From: an uncultured Pseudomonadales bacterium
GTDB lineage: Bacteria; Pseudomonadota; Gammaproteobacteria; Pseudomonadales; Cellvibrionaceae
Length of the DNA: 64,000 bases
Direction of reading: 5' to 3'
NCBI GenBank assembly: GCA_947487765.1
Contig: CANKXO010000003.1
Location: forward strand, 1 to 64,000
Of this stretch, positions 28,255 through 35,543 are shown in pieces; position 1 is the first letter of the stretch; every line of letters begins with the position of its first letter. Below the pieces are notes generated by a model. That model ran no database searches and had not been told where the DNA came from. It saw nothing but the letters and a program-made list of their open reading frames with translations. The position numbers were made by a program, and so were the translations under genes.

Positions 28255-30087
28255 ATGGGCCATTCATCTATCGAGACCTATTTACTAAGTGATCAGAAGG
28301 ACACATCAATAGACATGGATGCCAGTGAATTAATTATTCGATACCTAGAACAGATTGGGGTTGAGTATGTATTTGGTGTACCTGGAGGAACCGTAGAGCC
28401 ATTCTACAATGCATTAGCTCGCAGTGAGCGCAGAGGCGGCCCAAGAGCCGTTATGGCTTGCCACGAAACGGGAGCTGCTTATATGGCAGATGGCTATGTG
28501 CGTGAAACTGGCAAATTAGGTGTTTGCATCGGCATCTCTGGCCCTGGTGCAACCAATCTAATAACCGGTGTAGCCTGCGCTTACGACAATAACATCCCTT
28601 TACTTGTTATTACCGGGCAACCAGCTTTACCATCTTTCGGCAAAGGCGCTGTACAAGAATCAGCCTGCACAGGTGTTGATGTTGTCAGCATGTTCAAACA
28701 TTGCACAAGATACAATTCTCTCGTATCTCATAAAAACCAGGTCGAAACTAAAATTGTCAACGCTATCTTAAAAGCTTATCAGGCACCACAAGGCCCGGCA
28801 CATTTATCAATTCCTGTAGATATACTTAGAACACCTGTAGAAAGCCACACACTAAAATATAATTTACCGGATAAAATATTTAACCGCCCCTTATTAATAG
28901 ATGAAAGAGCTGTCGACAAACTAACTCAAGAGCTATTACAATCTGAAGAAATTGTTTTTTTTATAGGCAGTGGAGCAACAGAATCAATCGACCTAATTAC
29001 CAAGCTTATAAATATTACGGATGCACAATTCGTCACTGCTCCTGATGCGAAAGGCTTAATTAACCCAATGCATAAAAACTTTCGTGGAGTTTTTGGATTT
29101 GGCGGACACACCAGCGCAGAGAAATGCTTAAAAGGTAAAGTTGATCTAGTCGTTGCATTTGGCACCAGTTTTGATGAACTATCCAGCGGCGGTTGGTGTA
29201 ATAGTATCCTTAATGAAAGACTCATACATGTTGACGAGTATGAAGAAAACTTAATGCGTTCCCCCATGGCAAAACACCATGTTCGTGGGCATATTCGGAG
29301 TATTTGTGCCCGAATCGTTAAACGACTTTTAAACCGTTCAAAACATTCGATATCATTCAACAACATTCTTTCATCAGACACGCTCAATCATCACCTGAGC
29401 TTTGAAAATATTGAACAATATTATTCAAACTCAACCCCCATCAAACCTCAACGCCTAATGAAAGAGCTATCTGATCGATTTCCTCCCAATACTCGTTTTT
29501 TTGCCGATACAGGGAATAGCATGATATGGGCACCGCACTTTTTACAACCTCATAACCGTAGAGAAACAACCATTTATCAACAGGAATCAAATATTCATCC
29601 ACTGAAAGAACAACGCTCATTAAAATCAAGCTGGCTGAGATTAAATGTGCATTTTTCTCCAATGGGGTGGGCCATTGGAGCCTCTATTGGCGCTGCAAGA
29701 GGTAACCCTAACTGCCCTACTGTCTGCATTACCGGTGATGGCGCCTATCTTATGTGCGGCCAAGAAATGGCAATTGCAGCTCAAGAAAACTTGCCTATTA
29801 TTTTTGTCATCTTAAACGATAGTGCTTATGGAATGGTAATGCACGGACAACGGCAAGCTGGAGCTGAACAGACTGCTCATAAACTAAGAAAAGTTGACTT
29901 TACAAAACAAGCAGAATCAATGGGCGTTCCGGGCTATAAAATAGAATCACCAAAAGACTTCGAAAAAATTAATATCACTCACATAGCCAACAGAAAAGGC
30001 CCCGTACTATTAGATATTCGTATAGATGCTGAGGAAGTGCCTCCAATGACATTAAGATTAAAAGCACTCGGGACATTTCAGGAATAA
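28255..30087 (+). CDS. ThDP-dependent acetolactate synthase-like enzyme, copy 1
   Basis: A 610-residue thiamine-diphosphate enzyme with the three-domain build of acetohydroxyacid synthase and relatives. The cofactor-activating glutamate is E71 in CHETGAAYMADGY. The Mg-ThDP motif runs from G494-D-G to N521-D522. SGPGATNLITG and a GTxFxELSxGGW segment in the central domain point to the AHAS-like branch. Such enzymes decarboxylate a 2-oxo acid and often ligate the product to another carbonyl compound. No regulatory small subunit follows, so ordinary IlvB is unlikely. Two citrate synthase-like genes follow 21 bp later. It differs from copy 2 at the residue before the active-site HE pair (Cys here, Arg there). 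The ribosome site is AAGGTAAG. Substrate unknown. Confidence 0.85.
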   Translation: MGHSSIETYLLSDQKDTSIDMDASELIIRYLEQIGVEYVFGVPGGTVEPFYNALARSERRGGPRAVMACHETGAAYMADGYVRETGKLGVCIGISGPGATNLITGVACAYDNNIPLLVITGQPALPSFGKGAVQESACTGVDVVSMFKHCTRYNSLVSHKNQVETKIVNAILKAYQAPQGPAHLSIPVDILRTPVESHTLKYNLPDKIFNRPLLIDERAVDKLTQELLQSEEIVFFIGSGATESIDLITKLINITDAQFVTAPDAKGLINPMHKNFRGVFGFGGHTSAEKCLKGKVDLVVAFGTSFDELSSGGWCNSILNERLIHVDEYEENLMRSPMAKHHVRGHIRSICARIVKRLLNRSKHSISFNNILSSDTLNHHLSFENIEQYYSNSTPIKPQRLMKELSDRFPPNTRFFADTGNSMIWAPHFLQPHNRRETTIYQQESNIHPLKEQRSLKSSWLRLNVHFSPMGWAIGASIGAARGNPNCPTVCITGDGAYLMCGQEMAIAAQENLPIIFVILNDSAYGMVMHGQRQAGAEQTAHKLRKVDFTKQAESMGVPGYKIESPKDFEKINITHIANRKGPVLLDIRIDAEEVPPMTLRLKALGTFQE

Positions 30088-30108
30088 CTCAAAAATAGAT
30101 AGAAGAAC

Positions 30109-30903
30109 ATGCAAGCTATTCACACCAAAATCTGGCTCGAAGAGCCAGAGAACGAGAACCCTTATGCAACCAAAGCCGCATATTGCCACGGCTATAATGT
30201 TTACGATGATATGCTGGGAAACTGCCGCTGGGTGGAAATGCTTTTCCTTTTATTAAAGGGAGAAGCTCCTACCCAACAACAAGCAGACTTACTAGAACAC
30301 TTGGCAATTGTATTAGCCAATGCAGGCCCTAGGGATGCAGCAATTCATGCGGCTATGTGTGCAGGTGTTGGCAAATCAGTTGCTGCTTCTAGCTTAATGG
30401 CAGCACTTGCTGTGGGTGCTGGACAGTATTCCGGCGCTAGAGAGGTCTATCTCATTATGGAACTCTGGAATAAATTAGGCACTGACGAGAGCCAATGGAA
30501 AAATTTTTTATTAAACCCATCAAGCAGCGATATCGTTTCTACATGGCCAGACATTGAACATATACCAGGGTTTGACCCTCATGGAAATGTAACGCCAATG
30601 TCTATTATGACCATCTTAAATAAGCTCCCGATAGATGCCTATACCCCTCATCTACAGTGGCTTATCTATAATAGGGTATTCTTGGAAAAACAATCCACTA
30701 AACCAATAACGATAACAATGATTGCGGCAACAACGTTTATAGACCTCGGCCTTACCCTAGACGAGGGAGAAATGCTGATGCTGCTACTCCGATTACCTGG
30801 CGCAGCTGCTCATTCACTAGAGCAGAAAAAATATGGACACAAAAAATTTCCTTTTTATTCAATAGAATTAGAAGATCAACATGGCAAGAAAGAAACCCAA
30901 TGA
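30109..30903 (+). CDS. citrate synthase-like protein 1, copy 1
   Basis: A 264-residue short citrate synthase-fold protein, in the size range of citryl-CoA lyase-type family members. The N-terminal CHGYNVYDDM...WVEMLFLLLKGEAPT resembles the YRGYD...EVAYLLLxGELP segment of citrate synthases. The C-terminal RLPGAAAHSLEQ resembles the GWIAHxxEQ segment. My hand alignment puts Ser (S108, GQYSGA) where the PLHGG histidine belongs and Thr where the catalytic Asp of NVDF belongs, so classical citrate synthase chemistry is doubtful. It may be an altered catalyst or a partner subunit. It is the most conserved member between the two units. Its stop overlaps the next start by four bases. An early CTGGCTC/GAGCCAG hairpin (30132-30148) is shared with copy 2. 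Confidence 0.75.
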   Translation: MQAIHTKIWLEEPENENPYATKAAYCHGYNVYDDMLGNCRWVEMLFLLLKGEAPTQQQADLLEHLAIVLANAGPRDAAIHAAMCAGVGKSVAASSLMAALAVGAGQYSGAREVYLIMELWNKLGTDESQWKNFLLNPSSSDIVSTWPDIEHIPGFDPHGNVTPMSIMTILNKLPIDAYTPHLQWLIYNRVFLEKQSTKPITITMIAATTFIDLGLTLDEGEMLMLLLRLPGAAAHSLEQKKYGHKKFPFYSIELEDQHGKKETQ

Positions 30904-31703
30904 AACCTGACGATTTAAAACAATTTTCTAACTCTTTAAAAACTCGCATGGGAGCTTGCTTCCCTGGAGAAAAAGCAATTTTTCGAGGTCACGATCTGCA
31001 TCAAGAGTTAGGCGATATTGAGTGGTTCGATTTATATATTTATGGCATCACCGGAAAGCGCTTCACCAAAAATAAATTAAGTTTATTAGAAACTATATGG
31101 ACCTATACCAGTTACCCCGATGCGCGCATTTGGAATAATCGTGTAGCTGCCTTAGCGGGCAGCACCAAAAGTACAGCAAACCTTGCAACTTCAGCATCAT
31201 TAGCTGTATCCGAGGCTGAAGTGTATGGAGGAGGAGTATTATATAAATCAATATCTTTTCTTTTAAGAACAAATAAAGAAATCGATGTCTCTAGTCAGCT
31301 CAAAATACATATTGAAAAAGAGTTGCACTCAAATCGCGGCATCGCAGGATACGGTAGACCTCTCATCTCATCCGATGAAAGAATTCTACCCATATTGGAA
31401 AAAGCAAAGTCACTCGGGTTAAATAAAGGCCCTCACCTCAAACTCGCTTATGATATTGAAAAACTGCTTATAGAAGGAAGGTGGCGATTAAGAATAAACT
31501 ACGCTGCTATATCTTCTGCTTTAGCCGCAGATATAGGCTTATCTCCAATGCAATTTTATCAATTTATGTCCACAGTATTTTTAGCAGGTATGCAGCCCTG
31601 CTATACTGAAGCTGTTGAAAAGCCAGCAGGTACTTTATTTCCAACGGCATGCCATGACATTAAATACGAAGGGGTAAAAAAACGTATCTGGAAAGAAAAA
31701 TAA
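30900..31703 (+). CDS. citrate synthase-like protein 2, copy 1
   Basis: A 267-residue second citrate synthase-fold protein, distinct from the preceding one. Segments IFRGHDLHQEL, SYPDARIWNNRVAALAG, YGGG, NRGIAGYGRP and LRINYAAISSALAADIGLSP follow the order of citrate synthase motifs. At the positions of the triad I read Tyr (YGG for HGG), Arg (GYGRP for GFGHR) and Asn (INY for VDF). The motifs MGACFPG, QPCYTEA and PAGTLFPTAC are kept in copy 2 and may be functional. The ATGA overlap with the previous gene suggests equimolar synthesis and a mixed complex. The function is not established. Confidence 0.75.
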   Translation: MKPDDLKQFSNSLKTRMGACFPGEKAIFRGHDLHQELGDIEWFDLYIYGITGKRFTKNKLSLLETIWTYTSYPDARIWNNRVAALAGSTKSTANLATSASLAVSEAEVYGGGVLYKSISFLLRTNKEIDVSSQLKIHIEKELHSNRGIAGYGRPLISSDERILPILEKAKSLGLNKGPHLKLAYDIEKLLIEGRWRLRINYAAISSALAADIGLSPMQFYQFMSTVFLAGMQPCYTEAVEKPAGTLFPTACHDIKYEGVKKRIWKEK

Positions 31704-32055
31704 CTTCAAACGATACAAACAAAAAAGACGTAAATATTATAATTACTACATTTCGGCTTCAATACTATTAAATTGTACAAAATAATTTAGATGCGAAATA
31801 TAAAAACCACCTTATCCTATAAGATATATAATCATCTAGTAAACCTTCATCACAAAGCTTTGGCACAATAATCTACATGCATCAAAAAAAAAATGTGACA
31901 GACATTAAAAATAGAGTAATAAAAACCTCATTATTTTGAAAAAGCTTGCACAGTAAAACTTTCCGGTAGAGAATAAATAGATCTTAAGTTACTTGATAAA
32001 AATCATTATTAGATAGAATATCATGCCAAATACTTAACATATAGGAAGGGATAAA
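31704..32055. other. AT-rich spacer between cassette units
   Basis: This 352-bp spacer has no open reading frame of note. It contains one CRP half-site (TGTGA at 31894-31898, right half poor) and a possible -35 TTGCAC at 31946. A ribosome site AGGAAGGG stands just before the second ThDP gene. I see no counterpart of the perfect CRP site or LacI-type palindrome of unit 1, and no terminator hairpin, so unit 2 may be transcribed by readthrough or from its own unrelated promoter. Confidence 0.5.
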
Positions 32056-33876
32056 ATGGACTTGCAAGACACAGATATAGAATTTTCCAGTAAAAATAAA
32101 AAAAATATAGACGCTGGTGAATTACTTATTCGATACTTAGAACAAATTGGTGTTGAGTATGTTTTTGGAGTACCCGGAGGGGCAATAGAACCGATTTATA
32201 ATGCTCTCGCCCGCAGTGAACGACGCGGTGGTCCGAAGGCCGTTGTTGCACGCCATGAAGCTGGAGCAGCTTATATGGCAGATGGCTATATGCGCGAGAC
32301 AGGCAAGCTTGGAGTTTGCATAGCAACCTCAGGACCAGGAGCAACCAACCTAATCACTGGCGTCTCATGTGCTTATGATAATAATATTCCGATGCTCGCT
32401 ATCACTGGGCAACCTGCTTTGCCCTCATTTGGCAAAGGAGCTCTTCAAGAGTCGTCCTGCACAGGGGTAGACATTGTTAATATGTTCAGCAATTGTACTC
32501 GATACAATTCATTAATTTCACACAGTAATCAAGTTGAAACAAAACTCGTCAATGCTATTTTAAGAGCACATCAAGCCCCTCAAGGGCCAGCTCACTTATC
32601 CATTCCAGTTGACATATTGCGCAACCCTATAGACTCCGCAGAATTACATTATGATTTAGCAGAACAACTCAACAATAAATCATTAATGGTCGATGACACG
32701 GCCATCAATAAATTATTTAACAAGCTATCTGACGCTAATAATGTAGTTTTCTTTATTGGCAACGGTGCTATTGAAGCAATCGACCTTATCATTAAATTAG
32801 TTGACATCACGCACGCACAGTTCGTCACGACCCCAGACGCCAAAGGTCTGATCAACCCTTCACACCCATCTTATCGAGGCGTATTCGGTTTTGGTGGACA
32901 TAGCAGCGCAGAAAAATGCTTACGCAATAATGTAGACATTATCCTTGCTTTTGGAACTGGATTTGGCGAATTGTCGAGCAGCGGTTGGTGCGATAGCATT
33001 CTTAACTCTAGACTTATTCATATCGATGAATCTGAAGATAATCTTATTCGCTCACCTATGGCGAAACTGCATGTCAAAGGCCACATAAGAACTACCTGTG
33101 CCCGACTGATTGAGAAATTATTAATCTCGAGCCATCAAAAAATTGTTTCCACCAATAATTACACAAAACATCATCTTAACCCTCACTTGGATTTTGAAAA
33201 TATTGGAAGCTACACTTCAGATGCAAACCCCATTAAACCACAGCGGCTAATGAAGGAGCTCTCTGACCGGTTTCCACCTCATACCCGCTTTCTTGCTGAT
33301 ACAGGCAACAGCATGATATGGGCAGCACATTACCTACAACCCCATAACAGACGTGAACCTAGCATTTATAAAACCAATACCAATCAAGTTTTAATTGAAC
33401 AACGTTCACATAAGTCAAACTGGCTGAGGATAACCTTAGATTTCGCCACGATGGGATGGGCTATTGGAGCTGCCGTAGGTATTGCAAGGGGCAACCCCAA
33501 ATGCCCTACGGTCTGTATTACAGGTGATGGCGCCTATCTTATGTGTGGTCAGGAAATAACCGTAGCAGCACAAGAAGAGCTACCTGTTATTTTTGTTATT
33601 TTAAATGATGGCGCTTATGGCATGGTTAAACATGGGCAACGTCTGGCCGGAGCAGAACCTATTGCTCACGAACTCAATGAAATAAATTTCAAACAGCTAG
33701 CAGAATCAATGAATATCCCTGCTCATATTATTAATGCACCTGACGATTTTGACAATATCGATTTTGACCAGCTAATGAACCGCAAAGGTCCCACGCTTTT
33801 TGATGTACGTATCGATAAAGAAGAGGCACCCCCAATGACTCTGCGCCTTAAGGCGTTAGGGAGTTTCAAAGAATAA
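32056..33876 (+). CDS. ThDP-dependent acetolactate synthase-like enzyme, copy 2
   Basis: A 606-residue paralogue of the protein at 28255, about 75 percent identical by eye and best conserved in the first 190 residues and around the cofactor motif. The catalytic glutamate is E68 in ARHEAGAAYMADGY, the canonical AHAS-like form, whereas copy 1 has CHETG. SGPGATNLITG is preceded by Thr here and by Ile in copy 1. The GDGAYLMCGQE...ILNDGAYGMV cofactor motif is intact. These active-site-proximal differences suggest the two copies differ in substrate. No small subunit is adjacent. The ribosome site is strong (AGGAAGGG). Confidence 0.85.
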   Translation: MDLQDTDIEFSSKNKKNIDAGELLIRYLEQIGVEYVFGVPGGAIEPIYNALARSERRGGPKAVVARHEAGAAYMADGYMRETGKLGVCIATSGPGATNLITGVSCAYDNNIPMLAITGQPALPSFGKGALQESSCTGVDIVNMFSNCTRYNSLISHSNQVETKLVNAILRAHQAPQGPAHLSIPVDILRNPIDSAELHYDLAEQLNNKSLMVDDTAINKLFNKLSDANNVVFFIGNGAIEAIDLIIKLVDITHAQFVTTPDAKGLINPSHPSYRGVFGFGGHSSAEKCLRNNVDIILAFGTGFGELSSSGWCDSILNSRLIHIDESEDNLIRSPMAKLHVKGHIRTTCARLIEKLLISSHQKIVSTNNYTKHHLNPHLDFENIGSYTSDANPIKPQRLMKELSDRFPPHTRFLADTGNSMIWAAHYLQPHNRREPSIYKTNTNQVLIEQRSHKSNWLRITLDFATMGWAIGAAVGIARGNPKCPTVCITGDGAYLMCGQEITVAAQEELPVIFVILNDGAYGMVKHGQRLAGAEPIAHELNEINFKQLAESMNIPAHIINAPDDFDNIDFDQLMNRKGPTLFDVRIDKEEAPPMTLRLKALGSFKE

Positions 33877-33904
33877 TATTGACATAAAGAAGTAACGAAA
33901 TCAG

Positions 33905-34696
33905 ATGCAATCAATCCACACTAAAATCTGGCTCGAAGAGCCAGAAAATGATAACCCTTATGCAACTAAAGCTGCATACTGTCATGGCTACAATGTTTAC
34001 GATGAAATGCTTGGCAACTGCCGCTGGGTGGAAATGCTTTTCCTCTTACTAAAAGGCGAAGCCCCTACCCAACAACAAGCAGATTTATTAGAGCATTTAG
34101 CAGTTGTACTGGCCAATGCAGGCCCTAGAGATGCCGCTGTCCACGCAGCTATGTGTGCCGGTGTTGGCAAGTCAGTTGCAGCTTCTAGCTTAATAGCGGC
34201 TCTCGCTGTAGGTGCCGGGCAGTATTCTGGCGCTAGAGAAGTTTACCTCATTATGGAGTGTTGGAATAAATTAGGTACTGATGAGAATCAATGGGAAAAT
34301 TTTTTATTAAACCCATCGAGTAGCGACATTATCTCTACATGGCCAGATATTGAGCACATACCAGGGTTTGACCCTTACGGTAATACAACACCGACATCAA
34401 TTATAACTATATTAAAGAAACTCCAGATAGACTCCAATACTCCTTATCTCCAGTGGCTTTTCGATAATAGAACATTCCTAGAAAAGCTATCCACTAAACC
34501 AATAACAATAACAATGGTTGCTGCAACAGCTTTTATAGATCTCGGTCTTACATTAGACGAAGGAGAGATGCTAATGCTGCTACTTAGATTACCCGGAGCA
34601 GCAGCGCACACACTAGAACAAAAAAAGTATGGGCACAAAAATTTTCCGTTCTACCCAATAAAGTTGGAGAGCCAAGACAATAAGGAATCAAGATGA
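33905..34696 (+). CDS. citrate synthase-like protein 1, copy 2
   Basis: A 263-residue paralogue of the protein at 30109, about 86 percent identical by eye. Most codons differ synonymously while the protein is kept, a sign of strong purifying selection. The GQYSGA segment (Ser at the His position) and the Thr at the Asp position are the same as in copy 1. The possible substitute histidine in PGFDPHG of copy 1 is Tyr here, so it is unlikely to be catalytic. The early CTGGCTC/GAGCCAG hairpin is retained (33928-33944). It overlaps the next gene by ATGA. Confidence 0.75.
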   Translation: MQSIHTKIWLEEPENDNPYATKAAYCHGYNVYDEMLGNCRWVEMLFLLLKGEAPTQQQADLLEHLAVVLANAGPRDAAVHAAMCAGVGKSVAASSLIAALAVGAGQYSGAREVYLIMECWNKLGTDENQWENFLLNPSSSDIISTWPDIEHIPGFDPYGNTTPTSIITILKKLQIDSNTPYLQWLFDNRTFLEKLSTKPITITMVAATAFIDLGLTLDEGEMLMLLLRLPGAAAHTLEQKKYGHKNFPFYPIKLESQDNKESR

Positions 34697-35496
34697 ACCC
34701 AAAGTATCTCAAGTCATTTTCCAATCACCTAAAAACAAGTATGGGAGCTTGCTTTCCAGGAGACAAAGCAATTTTTCGCGGCCATGACTTGCATAAAGAA
34801 TTAATGGATATTGAGTGGTTTGATTTATATGTTTACGGCATTACAGGACGACGGTTTTCTGAAAAAAAACTAACGCTATTACAATTTTTATGGACCTATA
34901 CAAGCTATCCAGATGCACGTATTTGGAATAACCGAGTAGCCTCTCTATCAGGAAGTTCTAGGAGTACTGCAAATTTAGCCACCTCTGCAGCTTTAGCAAT
35001 TTCTGAAGCGGATATTTTCGGGAGAGGCATAGATATTAAAGCTATTTCATTTCTGAAACGCACAGTAGACTCTATTAAACAGGGAGAGAATCTTAAAGAT
35101 TGCATAACTAGAGAATTAAAAAACAATCGTGGGATCGCAGGGTATGGCCGCCCTATTGCTTCTGGTGATGAACGCATCCAACCCATTATGAAGAAAGCCG
35201 AATCCCTTGGCTTATCTCATGGTATCCACATTAAATTAGCCTATCAAGTTGATGATTTTCTTACACAAGGAAGATGGCGAATAAAAATGAATTATGGAAT
35301 TATATCTGCTGCACTAGCAGCAGATATAGGATTATCACCCAGTGAATATATCCAGTTTTCATTCCCTGCATTTCTAGCGGGCATACAACCTTGTTACACC
35401 GAAGCAGTTAAAAATCCAGCAGGCACTTTATTCCCAACGGCATGCAAAGATATTACTTATGAAGGTAAAGAAAAACGTAGCTGGAAGGAAAATTAA
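34693..35496 (+). CDS. citrate synthase-like protein 2, copy 2
   Basis: A 267-residue paralogue of the protein at 30900, the least conserved of the three pairs (about 63 percent by eye). Arg in GYGRP and Asn in MNY, at positions of the catalytic His and Asp of citrate synthases, are the same as in copy 1. The YGGG segment has become FGRG. Kept segments include MGACFPG, IFRGHDLH, SYPDARIWNNRVA, NRGIAGYGRP, QPCYTEA and PAGTLFPTAC. It is the last gene of the cassette and converges on the GGDEF-EAL gene with 47 bp between stops. Confidence 0.75.
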   Translation: MNPKYLKSFSNHLKTSMGACFPGDKAIFRGHDLHKELMDIEWFDLYVYGITGRRFSEKKLTLLQFLWTYTSYPDARIWNNRVASLSGSSRSTANLATSAALAISEADIFGRGIDIKAISFLKRTVDSIKQGENLKDCITRELKNNRGIAGYGRPIASGDERIQPIMKKAESLGLSHGIHIKLAYQVDDFLTQGRWRIKMNYGIISAALAADIGLSPSEYIQFSFPAFLAGIQPCYTEAVKNPAGTLFPTACKDITYEGKEKRSWKEN

Positions 35497-35543
35497 TCGT
35501 TTGAATTTTAGAAAAAAGTAATACAAAAACTATAATGGTATTT

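Larger units (their letters stand above)
28255..35496 (+). repeat. tandem duplication of a three-gene cassette
   Basis: Two units with identical order and orientation: ThDP enzyme, citrate synthase-like protein 1, citrate synthase-like protein 2 (28255-31703 and 32056-35496). By eye the protein pairs share about 75, 86 and 63 percent identity respectively. Synonymous sites differ widely, so the duplication is old. In both units the last two genes overlap by the same four bases (ATGA). The 352-bp spacer between units is not similar to the region upstream of unit 1. Confidence 0.95.

Noticed and set aside
28255-30087. Ordinary acetolactate synthase (ilvB) for branched-chain amino acids
   Set aside because: No ilvN-type regulatory subunit or ilvC follows; two citrate synthase-like genes follow instead, and the whole set is duplicated beside a TonB receptor.
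28255-30087. 2-hydroxyacyl-CoA lyase or oxalyl-CoA decarboxylase
   Set aside because: The N-terminal motif pattern (GVPGG, HETGAAYMADGY, SGPGATNLITG) is closer to the AHAS-like branch; I saw no CoA-site features, though a search would be needed to exclude it.
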